From Blastococcus sp. HT6-4 (GTDB taxonomy: Bacteria; Actinomycetota; Actinomycetes; Mycobacteriales; Geodermatophilaceae): a DNA stretch of 64,000 nucleotides. Numbering within the stretch: position 1 is the stretch's first letter; each line of letters opens with the position of its first letter. The notes beneath the pieces are model-generated. The model was not told where the DNA came from, did not search any database, and worked only from the letters and a program-made list of their open reading frames with translations. This document shows positions 45,474 to 53,687 of the stretch, piece after piece. The stretch covers positions 186,001 through 250,000 of the forward strand of contig NZ_CP155551.1 in assembly GCF_039679125.1 (NCBI RefSeq), in the 5' to 3' direction. The translations under genes and the position numbers were made by a program.

Positions 45474-46079
45474 TCAGATCAGCGCGCGGACGGTCTCCAC
45501 GGCGGCGACGACGGCGAACACGAGGAACAGGCCGGCGGCCACCCGCCGGATCAGCGCGAGCGGCAGCCGGTCGGCGAGCTTCTTGCCGAGGAACACCGCG
45601 AGGCCGGAGACCACCAGGAGGGCGGCCCAGGCGCCGACGAACACCGACAGCGGCTCCTCGTAGCGGGCGGCGAGCCCGGCCGTGGCCAGCTGCGAGAGGT
45701 CGCCCCACTCGGCGGCGAAGAGCACGCCGAACGAGATGGCGGCCGCCCGCAGGAACGACGTCTGCTCGCGGCCGTCGGCGGCCTCCCCGCCGTCCTCCGC
45801 GCCGCTGGTCGCGCTGCGCCAGAGGATGACCGCGCCGACGAGGAACAGCAGCGCGACCACGCCGGTGACCAGCGCCTCGGGCAGCAGCGAGAGCAGCGAC
45901 CCGGCGGTGACGGCGATCGCCACCTGCAGGCCGAAGGCGGTGCCCACCCCGACGAAGACCGGCAGCGGCGGGAACCGGGTGGCGAGCACCAGGCTGGCGA
46001 ACAGCGTCTTGTCGGGCAGCTCGACCGGCAGCACCAGGACGAACGCGGCCAGGACGACCGACCAGACCACGACGGACAC
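45474..46079 (-). CDS. GDT1/TMEM165 (UPF0016) family cation transporter
   Basis: The 201-residue membrane protein has six hydrophobic helices in two halves. Each half carries the family motif: VELPDKTLFASL near residue 20 and AAEWGDLSQLATAG near residue 126 (E-x-G-D-x-T/S consensus). Bacterial members export Mn(II) or exchange Ca. The second motif is canonical, the first has the ELPDKT variant common in actinobacteria. The stop directly abuts the dehalogenase stop. No Mn riboswitch could be recognised upstream. Confidence 0.9.
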   Translation of the reverse strand: MSVVVWSVVLAAFVLVLPVELPDKTLFASLVLATRFPPLPVFVGVGTAFGLQVAIAVTAGSLLSLLPEALVTGVVALLFLVGAVILWRSATSGAEDGGEAADGREQTSFLRAAAISFGVLFAAEWGDLSQLATAGLAARYEEPLSVFVGAWAALLVVSGLAVFLGKKLADRLPLALIRRVAAGLFLVFAVVAAVETVRALI

Positions 46080-46171
46080 TCCTCGCTCGGCACTGCCGGG
46101 CGGGGCTCGGCCAGTTCAGCTCTGTCGGGAGCACGGTAGCGGGCCTCCGGCCGCCTCCCGAGCGCGCCGGG

Positions 46172-47635
46172 TCAGCCGGTCGCCGGTGCGCCCCGGCGCG
46201 CGGCCTTGACCCGGTACATCGCGGCGTCCGAGGCGGCGATCACGGAGTCCGGGCTGTCGCTGGGCCCGCAGAGCGTGACGCCGATGCTGATGCCCACCGC
46301 GTGCTCGGCGCCCCCGGACCGGCGCAGCGGCTGGTCGAACGCGGCCGTGATGCGGTCGGCGATCTCCTGACCGGCCCGCTCCGAGCCCACCTCCGGGCAG
46401 AGGACGACGAACTCGTCGCCGCCGATCCGGGCGACGGTGTCCCCGGGGCGGATCGCGGCCGCGAGCCGCCGCGACGCCTCGACGAGCACCTCGTCACCGG
46501 CCGCATGCCCCATGGAGTCGTTCACCGGCTTGAAGCCGTCCAGGTCGCAGTAGAGGACGGCCATCGGCCGCCGCACCCGCTGCGCTGCGGCCAGGCCCTG
46601 GTCGAGGCGGTCCAGCAGCAGGGTGCGGTTGGGCAGACCGGTCAGCGGGTCGTGCAGCGCGGCCTCGCGCAGCGCCGACTCGAGCGCCCGCTGCTCGGTG
46701 ATGTCGGTGAGGGTGACGACGGCGCCCAGCAGCTTCTCCTCGTCGTCGTGCACCTGCAGCCCCGAGGCGGAGACGTGGCGCACCGGCCGGCCGGGCACGG
46801 CGATCGCCATCTCGACCCCGTCGATCCGGCCTTCGGTGTAGACCCGCCGCAGCGGCACCTGGTCCGGGCGGAGCGGGCTGCCGGCCACGTCGGTGAGGAA
46901 GAACGTCCCGGGCACGTCGGCCGGCTCGACCGCGGAGTCGGCCTCCAGCCCGTGCCAGTCGCGGCTGGCGGCGTTGAACAGGGCCACCCGGCCCTCGCCG
47001 TCGCCGCCGACGACGCCCACGGGAAGCACCTCGAGCAGGGCGCGGGTGAAAGCGGTGGAGCGGGCGAGCTCGTGGTGAGCTCGTGCGGTCTCGGCCCGGG
47101 CGAGCTGGCTGGCGGCGGCGAGGTCGGCCAGCGCGCTGGCCTGCTGGCCCGCCCGCACCAGCGACGCGACCGCGGTGGCGACGTCGGCGAGCCGGTCGCG
47201 CTCCTCGCTCGTGAACGTGTGCGGCGCGTCGTCGAACACGCACAGCGCCGCCACGACGACGTCGTCCACGACCACCGGGACGCAGCCGAAGGCGCGCATC
47301 CGCCCGCGCCGGCCGTCCACCCACGGGCTGCCGGTGAACTGCGGCTCGGCGGTCAGGTCGTCGCAGGTCTGCGCACCCGGCCCGCGCTGCAGCACGATCG
47401 ACACGATCGAGCCTTCGCGCGGCCAGGTCGCCCCCCGGAAGCCGTGGACCGCCATGACGTGCATGACGGCGGTGTCCATGGTGATCACCGCGGCGCGGCC
47501 CATGCCGGTCACGGCCGCGGCCACACGGACCAGGCCGTCGAGCGCGGGGTCGGCGTCCATCGCCGGGCGATCGGGCTCCGGGCCCGGGGGCCCCGGACGG
47601 TCGCGCGCGGGTGCGGGGTCGGCCGTGCTGGTCAT
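46172..47635 (-). CDS. GAF-PAS-GGDEF diguanylate cyclase
   Basis: The 487-residue soluble protein has a GAF domain (about 30-160, MGRAAVITMDTAVMHVMAVHG, then FGCVPVVVDDVVVAALCVFD), a PAS domain (about 190-310) and a GGDEF domain (about 315-480). The last has LHDPLTGLPNRTLLLDRL, the catalytic RIGGDEF (Gly at about 405) and an I-site RPGD five residues before it. It should make c-di-GMP and be subject to product inhibition. The GAF/PAS inputs suggest a cytoplasmic ligand or redox signal. No EAL domain is present. Confidence 0.92.
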   Translation of the reverse strand: MTSTADPAPARDRPGPPGPEPDRPAMDADPALDGLVRVAAAVTGMGRAAVITMDTAVMHVMAVHGFRGATWPREGSIVSIVLQRGPGAQTCDDLTAEPQFTGSPWVDGRRGRMRAFGCVPVVVDDVVVAALCVFDDAPHTFTSEERDRLADVATAVASLVRAGQQASALADLAAASQLARAETARAHHELARSTAFTRALLEVLPVGVVGGDGEGRVALFNAASRDWHGLEADSAVEPADVPGTFFLTDVAGSPLRPDQVPLRRVYTEGRIDGVEMAIAVPGRPVRHVSASGLQVHDDEEKLLGAVVTLTDITEQRALESALREAALHDPLTGLPNRTLLLDRLDQGLAAAQRVRRPMAVLYCDLDGFKPVNDSMGHAAGDEVLVEASRRLAAAIRPGDTVARIGGDEFVVLCPEVGSERAGQEIADRITAAFDQPLRRSGGAEHAVGISIGVTLCGPSDSPDSVIAASDAAMYRVKAARRGAPATG

Positions 47636-47817
47636 CCTGTGTCCCTCCGCGCACGGCCGGGATCTCCGGTCCGTTCGGTGCCGTAACGGCGCGACGTGGC
47701 CCCGGGTTGAGAGCGAACGGGCCGGCTACCCCGCACGGGTCAGCGTGATCCACCCCCGGCGGTCCCCACGCCGAAAGGCGGTGCGCCGGGGACGCCGTCC
47801 GGACTAGCCTCCGCGCC

Positions 47818-48975
47818 ATGCACCGAGATTGATCCGCACTGCGCCCGCTGCCCTCGGCGGCCCGCCCCCTCGCCCGGCTGGCCGTGGGCTGGGCCGCGCT
47901 CTCCGAGCTGGTGCCGCTCTACCCGCTCTACGCCCTCCTCGTCCTCGGCACGGGGCTGTCCGACGCCCAGCTCTCGCTGTTGTTCGCGCTCTGGTCGGTC
48001 GCCGGGCTGCTGGCCGAGGTGCCCGCGGGGCTGCTCGCGGACCGGTGGTCCCGTCGCCGGGGTGCTCGCGCTGGCCGGCGTGCTCCAGGCGGGGGCCTTC
48101 GCCGTCTGGACCGCCGTCCCCTCCTTCGCGGGCTTCCCCGTCGGGTTCGTCGTCTGGGGCGTGGGTGGCGCCTGCTCGTCGGGCACCACCGAGGCGCTGG
48201 TCCACGACGGGCTCGCCGACGTCGGCGCGGCGGACCGCTTCGCCCGCGTGCACGGGGCCATGACCGCGGCCGAGCTCGCGGTGCAAATGCCCACGGCGCT
48301 GGCCGCCACCGGCCTGTTCGCCCTGGGTGGGTACTCCCTGGTCGGCTGGGCCAGCGTCGTCACCTGCCTGGGCGCCGCCGCACTGGCGCTGCGCTTCCCC
48401 GAACCCCCGCGAGGGCGGACGACGACGAGGAGGGCTCGCCGCGGGGGTTCGGGGTGCTGCTCCGGTGCCCCGCGCTGCTCACCGCCGTCGGCGCCGTCGC
48501 CCTCGTCGGGGGGCTGGACGGGATGGAGGAGTACTTCCCGGTCCTCGCCGCCGACCGGGGCGTGCCCGCCGTCGCCGTCCCGTCGACGGTGCTGGGGGTG
48601 ATGCTCACCGGGGCCGCCGGCGCCGCACTCGGTGGCCGCCTCGCGCGGCCGGGGGGCCGCACCCTCGCCGCGCTCCTGGCGGCGGCCGGGCTGTCCCTGC
48701 TCGGCGCCGGGGTGGCGCCGGCCGTCGTGGGCCTGATCGCGCTGGCCGTCGGCTACGGCACCTACCTGGCCGTGCTGGTCGCCGCGGAGGCCGAGCTGCA
48801 GCGGCGGATCACCGGCCCCTACCGGGCGACGGTCACCTCGGTCGCCGGCGCCGGGATCGAGCTGTCGTCACTGCTGGTCTTCGCGGCAAGGGCCGGCGGC
48901 GGCGGGACGTCGGTCGCGCTGCTCGTGCTCGCCGTCGTCCCCGTCGTGGCCGCCGGGCTGCGTCGCCGGGGCTGA
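47818..48975 (+). pseudogene. MFS transporter with three disabling lesions
   Basis: The translation is clearly MFS (WAALSELVPLYPLYALLVLG, AGLLAEVPAGLLADRWSRR, FPVGFVVWGVGGACSSGTTE, ATVTSVAGAGIELSSLLVF). However, ATG 47818 is followed by an in-frame TGA after four codons. The frame changes by +1 at a GGGG run near 48058 and changes back near 48403-48417 after a CCCCC run. A GTG at 47884 would avoid the stop but not the shifts. Two shifts at homopolymers could be sequence errors; together with the early stop I call it broken. It converges on and overlaps the next gene. Confidence 0.75.
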
Positions 48976-49602
48976 TCCGGCCAGCGGCAGCGACAGCCGC
49001 GGCAGCAGCACCTGCACCAGCGGGCCGATGGCCAGCGCGTAGACGACGGTGCCGAGGCCCAGGGTGCCGCCGAGCAGCCAGCCGGTGGCGACCACCGCGA
49101 CCTCCACCGACGTCCGCACCAGCCGCACGGAGCGCCCGGTGCGCAGCACCAGGCCGGTCATCAGGCCGTCGCGCGGCCCGGGCCCCAGGTGGACGCCGAT
49201 GTACGCGGCGGTGGCGACGGCGTTGAGCAGGACGCCGGCGACCAGGAACCCGGCCCGTGCCGCCGGTGCTCCCGGCGCGGGCAGGACGGCGAGGGTCGCG
49301 TCGACGGCCAGGCCGATGACGAGGACGTTGCTGACCGTGCCGAGCCCGGGCCGCTGGCGCAGCGGGATCCACGCCAGCAGCACCAGCGCTCCCACCGCGA
49401 TGGTGACCGTGCCCAGCGACCACCCGAGCCGGCCGGCCAGCCCCTGGTGCAGCACGTCCCAGGGCATCACGCCCAGCGCCGAGCGGACGAGGAGCGCCAT
49501 CGAGGCCCCGTAGAGGGCGAGACCGGCGTAGAGCTGCAGCAGCCGCCGGGGCGTGCCCCCGACGGTGGCGGGAGCGCCGGCGAGCAGGAAGCGGTCGATC
49601 AC
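48868..49602 (-). CDS. YczE/YitT-like membrane protein
   Basis: The 244-residue protein starts at GTG 49600-49602 and has about five helices. YAGLALYGASMALLVRSALG, then PWDVLHQGLA and LGPGPRDGLMTGLVLRTG, are the typical YczE-family sequence. The family is probably a membrane transporter of unknown substrate. The last 33 residues (TQPGGHDGDDGEHEQRDRR and on) are hydrophilic and lie over the 3' end of the MFS pseudogene, a 108-bp convergent overlap. The original stop may have been lost, adding a tail. Confidence 0.8.
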   Translation of the reverse strand: MIDRFLLAGAPATVGGTPRRLLQLYAGLALYGASMALLVRSALGVMPWDVLHQGLAGRLGWSLGTVTIAVGALVLLAWIPLRQRPGLGTVSNVLVIGLAVDATLAVLPAPGAPAARAGFLVAGVLLNAVATAAYIGVHLGPGPRDGLMTGLVLRTGRSVRLVRTSVEVAVVATGWLLGGTLGLGTVVYALAIGPLVQVLLPRLSLPLAGSAPATQPGGHDGDDGEHEQRDRRPAAAGPCREDQQ

Positions 49603-49684
49603 CAGGTGATCCTCACCCGGTCGCGGCCGGCCGTCTGCAGGCCAATCGCGACGGTGGCCTGGTGCCCCGGCCCGGTCGAAGGGG

Positions 49685-50908
49685 TCAGCCCCACAGCGGC
49701 GGCGGCTCATCCGACGGCGGCTCCTCCGGCGGCGGGCCGACGGGGTGGGCGGCCGCGGCGGCGGCCGTGGCCGCACGCAGCACCTCCTTGACCGGCAGGT
49801 CGCGGTCGCCGGCCAGGGCGGCGACGTCGTCGTGCTCGACGCTCACGTTCACCACCCGGCCGGCCGAGGTGGCGACCTTCACGCCCACCCGCCCGCCGAG
49901 CACGTCGACGGCGGCGTGCGTGCGGTCGAGCTCCACCTTGCCGACCGCGACCGTCCGCAGGCCGATCGTCGACGTCGTCGCGAAGACCGCGGCCTGCACG
50001 GCCGGCACCGCGTCGGGCCGGCACAGCGCCGAGAGGGTGTGCGCGGGTCGGCCCTTCTTCATCAGGATGGGCGTCAGCCAGGCGTCGGAGGCCCCGGCGG
50101 CGAACAGCGCGTCGAGCACCGCGGGCCACAGCCGGGGGTCGAGGTCGTCGACGTTCGTCTCGAGCACCACGGGGCCGGGCGGCGCCGCCCCGGCCGGATC
50201 GCCGAGCACCAGCCGGACGACGTTGGGCAGCTCCGCCGGATCCCGCCCCCCGGCGCCGGTGCCCACCCGCTCCACGCGCAGCGCGGGGAGCGTCGTCCAC
50301 TCGTCCACCCGGGCGGCGAGCAGCGCCGCGCCGGTGGGTGTGCACATCTCCGCGGGAACGGCCCCGGCGTGCACCGGCACCCCGGCCAGCAGCTCCAGGA
50401 CCGCCGGGCCGGGGATCGGGACGACGCCGTGCGCGCCGCGGGCCGACCCGCTGCCCAGCGCGACCGGCGAGGCGGTCAACCGGTCCAGCTCCAGGTACTC
50501 CAGGCAGGCCACCACGCCGACGACGTCGGCCAGCGCGTCGAGCGCCCCGACCTCGTGGAAGTGCACCTCGTCGGGGCGCACCCGGTGCACCCGCCCCTCG
50601 GCGACCGCCAGCCGTTCGAACACCGCCAGGGCGCCGTCGCGCACCGGCGACGGCAGCGCCGATCCGGTGAGCAGCGCCCGGACGTCGGACCAGGTGCGGT
50701 GCGTATCGGCCGGCGGGGCGTGCACGTGGACGCGGGTGGCGCCCAGGCCGTGCCGGGTCACCTGCTCGGCCACCAGCCGGACCGGCTCCACCGGGAGCGC
50801 GGCGACCGCCTCGGCCGGCACGTCGAGCGGCACCCCGGCGTCGACGAGGGCGCCGAGGAGCATGTCCCCCGACGCCCCGGCGGCGAGGTCCAGCCACCCG
50901 ATCGTCAC
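49685..50908 (-). CDS. larC: Nickel-pincer cofactor nickel insertase LarC
   Basis: The 407-residue protein inserts nickel into pyridinium-3,5-bisthiocarboxylic mononucleotide, the cofactor of lactate racemase and relatives. It begins GWLDLAAGASGDMLLGAL and has DEVHFHEVGALDALADVVG, MCTPTGAALLA, ETNVDDLDP and LTPILMKKGRPAHTLSAL, all classic LarC. Here LarC1 and LarC2 parts are one frame, unlike L. plantarum with its programmed shift. It begins 10 bp after the GGDEF-LarB stop, on the same strand. LarE (sulfur donor) and LarA are not in the window. Confidence 0.93.
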   Translation of the reverse strand: MTIGWLDLAAGASGDMLLGALVDAGVPLDVPAEAVAALPVEPVRLVAEQVTRHGLGATRVHVHAPPADTHRTWSDVRALLTGSALPSPVRDGALAVFERLAVAEGRVHRVRPDEVHFHEVGALDALADVVGVVACLEYLELDRLTASPVALGSGSARGAHGVVPIPGPAVLELLAGVPVHAGAVPAEMCTPTGAALLAARVDEWTTLPALRVERVGTGAGGRDPAELPNVVRLVLGDPAGAAPPGPVVLETNVDDLDPRLWPAVLDALFAAGASDAWLTPILMKKGRPAHTLSALCRPDAVPAVQAAVFATTSTIGLRTVAVGKVELDRTHAAVDVLGGRVGVKVATSAGRVVNVSVEHDDVAALAGDRDLPVKEVLRAATAAAAAAHPVGPPPEEPPSDEPPPLWG

Positions 50909-50918
50909 GGGCCGATCA

Positions 50919-53687
50919 TCACCGTGCGGCAGCCCGGCGGGCCACCCGCGCCGCGAAGACGCCGGCCGAGTAGCCGTTGTCGACCGTGCTCACGACGACG
51001 CCGGAGCCCGCCGAGTTCAGCATCGTCAGCAGCGCCCCCAGCCCGCCGAACGCGCTCGGCTGACCGGCCGAGGTGGGCACCGCCACCACCGGCACGTCGG
51101 TGAGCGAGCCGATCGTCGTGGCCAGCGACGCCTCCATGCCGGCGACGACCACCAGGCAGTCGACCCCGTCGACCAGCGACCGGTCCTCGACGAGTGCCCG
51201 CACCCGGCTGCCGGCGGCGTCGTCGAGACGCAGCACCTCCGTGCCCGCGACGCGTGCGACGAACGCCGCCTCGGCGGCCACCGGCGCGTCCGCCCCGCTC
51301 GCGCACAGCACCGTCGTCCGGCCCACCGGCTCGGGCACCGGACCCACCGCGGCGGACATGGCGGCGGCGTCCATCGTGGTGGCCGGACCGTGCTCGGCGG
51401 CCAGCGCCACCAAGGTCTCCGGGGCGGCGCGGAGCACGAGCACGGGGCGGCCGGGCTGCTCCTGCCGCGCCTCGCGCACCAGGGCCAGCACCTGCTCGGT
51501 CGTCCGGCCGGTGGCCCAGACGGCCGCCGGCTCGGCCGCGGTGGGCGGCGGTGCGGTGATCACCGCGGTGTCGGCCGGCACGGGACCGAGCAGCGGCTCC
51601 CCGGGGCGGTCGGTGCCCAGCGGGGGGTGGGGGCCGATCAGCAGGGAGGCGAAACCGGCCGCCTCGTCGCGCAGCGGGGTGGCGGCCCGGGCGGCGTCGG
51701 CCTCGGGCGGCACGGGGGCGACGGCGGCGGGGGCCGTGGCCTCCTCCTGGGCGGGCGTGCCGCCGCCGGACGCGTCCGCAGCGCTGTCGACGGCGCGCGT
51801 CTGGGTCACGGCGGACAGCCGCACCACGCGGTCGCGGCCGCTGCGCTTGGCGTCGTAGAGCACGCCGTCGGCGGCGGCGAACAGGGTCTTGCGGTCGTCG
51901 CCGCGGGTGGCCGAGGCGATGCCGGCGCTGATCGTCACCGGCACGTCGAGGCCGAGGTCGCTCCACGGGTACCGGGCGACGGACGCGCGGATGCGCTCCA
52001 GCGCCCGCTCGGCCTGCTCGGCGGTGGTCTCGGGCAGCAGGATGACGAACTCGTCGCCGGCCCAGCGGCACACCTCGTCGGTGTCGCGCACGCCGGCCAC
52101 CAGCAGGTCGCCGATCGCGCGGAGCACGGCGTCGCCGCCGGGATGCCCGACGGTGTCGTTGATCGACTTGAACCGGTCGACGTCCACCACGGCCAGGGCG
52201 GGGACGTCGCCGGCGGCCAGCAGCCCGTCGAGGCGTGCCTCGGCGTAGCGCCGGTTGGGCAGCTGGGTGAGCGGGTCCTCGTAGGCCTGGCGGCGGAGCT
52301 GTCCGGCGGCCCGCTCGGTCTCGAGCAGGCTCTTGCGCCGGCCGAACAGCTCGACCCAGCGGGTGCGCCGCTCGTCGACCCGGTCGAGCTCGTCGGTGAG
52401 GTAGGCCTGCAGGTAGGGCAGTGCGCGGCCGGCGTCGTCGAGATCGGCGTGCAGCGTGCACAGCTCGCGCAGCGCTGCCCGGCGCAGCCGCGGCAACCCG
52501 TGCCCGGTGGCCAGGGTGAGCGCGGCGACCAGGTGCTCGTCGGCGGCCCGGCCGTCGCCCTGCCGGCGCAGCGCCCGGCCCAGCGCCAGCTGCGCCGAGG
52601 CCAGCCGGTCGCGGTCGGCGACGGCGGAGGAGAGCCGGACGGCGGCGCGCAGCGGCCCCACCGCGGCGGCCTGCGCGCCGAGCCCGACCAACGCCCAGCC
52701 GTGGACGATCTGCGCGGGCACCACCCCGGGCGAGTCCGGTGGGAGCAGCGCCAGCGCCTGCTCGGCCAGCCGCCGGGCCTCGGCGAAGTACGGCGCGGCC
52801 GACTCCGGGGCGCCGTCGTCGAGCAGCCCCTCGCCGAGCTCCGCGCACAGCTCGCCGAGCCGGGTGCCGGCGATGGCGACGAGCACGTCGGGGTGGACGT
52901 CCTCCGGCCCGAGGACGGCGGGATCCGCGGCGGCCGCCTGCGCCGTCTCGTGCGCCCGGCGCTGGTAGTCGAGGGCCAGCGGCATGAGTTCCAGGTCGGC
53001 CAGGACACCGGCCAGCGTGCCGAGCGTGTCTACCAGCAGCACGCTGGGCGCCAGGGTCGGGTCGAGCAGGCTCGCCGCCTCGACGGCCTCGTCCATCGCC
53101 GCGTCGATCCGGCGGGAGAGCAGTTCGATGCGGGCGTGCCGGGCCAGGCCCGCGGCCCGCTGGAGGTCGTCGTCGGCGGCGTCGAACGCGGCCTTGGCCG
53201 AGCGGACCAGCGCGATCGCCAGCGCGGCGCGGGAGGCCGACTCCGCGCGCGGGTCGGCGCCCTCGCCGGTGCCCTCGATCAGCTCCGCGACACCGGCGTG
53301 CAGGTCGAGCGACGGCTCGGCCGGGGAGTCGGGGGAGACCGGGTCGCCGACCACGGTGAACCCGGCGACCCGCAGCCGGCGCACCAGCAGCTCGGCGCGC
53401 AGCGTGTCGGCCCAGGCGCGGCCCAGCGATGCGGGGGCGCCGTCGGGCGCGTCGGCGGCCGGTGCGGCTGCGACGTAGGGCGACGGATCCCGCTCCACAC
53501 CCGCGAGCAACTGCTCGGCGTCGTCGAGCTGCCAGTTGCTCAGGGCGGCGGTCACCCGGTGATGCAGGGCTCCCGGTGGCACGAGCGCACTGTGCATGTC
53601 GTCACGCACCGTGTCGAGCACGTGACTGCGAACGCGCCGTCCCTCGTCCGTCCCGTCCCTCCCGTCCCAGGCGTCCGGGACGCTCAT
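50919..53687 (-). CDS. GGDEF diguanylate cyclase fused to a LarB-like domain
   Basis: One continuous frame of 922 residues. Residues 1-460 are helical, TPR-like, as in the upstream gene. Residues 465-625 are a GGDEF domain: DPLTQLPNRRYAEARL, an I-site RDTD and the catalytic site as AGDEF (543-547). After a Pro/Ala-rich linker, residues about 715-915 are a LarB/PurE-like domain: VVVAGMEASLATTIGSL, VVAVPTSAG, FGGLGALLTMLNSAGSG, VDNGYSAG. LarB carboxylates and hydrolyses nicotinic acid adenine dinucleotide to begin nickel-pincer synthesis. Its catalytic Cys, in LNSC, is Ala here, at the exact spacing (41 residues) from the MEG Glu. The start overlaps the upstream stop (ATGA); larC follows. Confidence 0.9.
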   Translation of the reverse strand: MSVPDAWDGRDGTDEGRRVRSHVLDTVRDDMHSALVPPGALHHRVTAALSNWQLDDAEQLLAGVERDPSPYVAAAPAADAPDGAPASLGRAWADTLRAELLVRRLRVAGFTVVGDPVSPDSPAEPSLDLHAGVAELIEGTGEGADPRAESASRAALAIALVRSAKAAFDAADDDLQRAAGLARHARIELLSRRIDAAMDEAVEAASLLDPTLAPSVLLVDTLGTLAGVLADLELMPLALDYQRRAHETAQAAAADPAVLGPEDVHPDVLVAIAGTRLGELCAELGEGLLDDGAPESAAPYFAEARRLAEQALALLPPDSPGVVPAQIVHGWALVGLGAQAAAVGPLRAAVRLSSAVADRDRLASAQLALGRALRRQGDGRAADEHLVAALTLATGHGLPRLRRAALRELCTLHADLDDAGRALPYLQAYLTDELDRVDERRTRWVELFGRRKSLLETERAAGQLRRQAYEDPLTQLPNRRYAEARLDGLLAAGDVPALAVVDVDRFKSINDTVGHPGGDAVLRAIGDLLVAGVRDTDEVCRWAGDEFVILLPETTAEQAERALERIRASVARYPWSDLGLDVPVTISAGIASATRGDDRKTLFAAADGVLYDAKRSGRDRVVRLSAVTQTRAVDSAADASGGGTPAQEEATAPAAVAPVPPEADAARAATPLRDEAAGFASLLIGPHPPLGTDRPGEPLLGPVPADTAVITAPPPTAAEPAAVWATGRTTEQVLALVREARQEQPGRPVLVLRAAPETLVALAAEHGPATTMDAAAMSAAVGPVPEPVGRTTVLCASGADAPVAAEAAFVARVAGTEVLRLDDAAGSRVRALVEDRSLVDGVDCLVVVAGMEASLATTIGSLTDVPVVAVPTSAGQPSAFGGLGALLTMLNSAGSGVVVSTVDNGYSAGVFAARVARRAAAR

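Noticed and set aside
46080-46171. Manganese riboswitch (yybP-ykoY) before the GDT1-type gene
   Set aside because: The leader is under 100 bases and I could not trace the conserved core of that riboswitch. A covariance search would be decisive.
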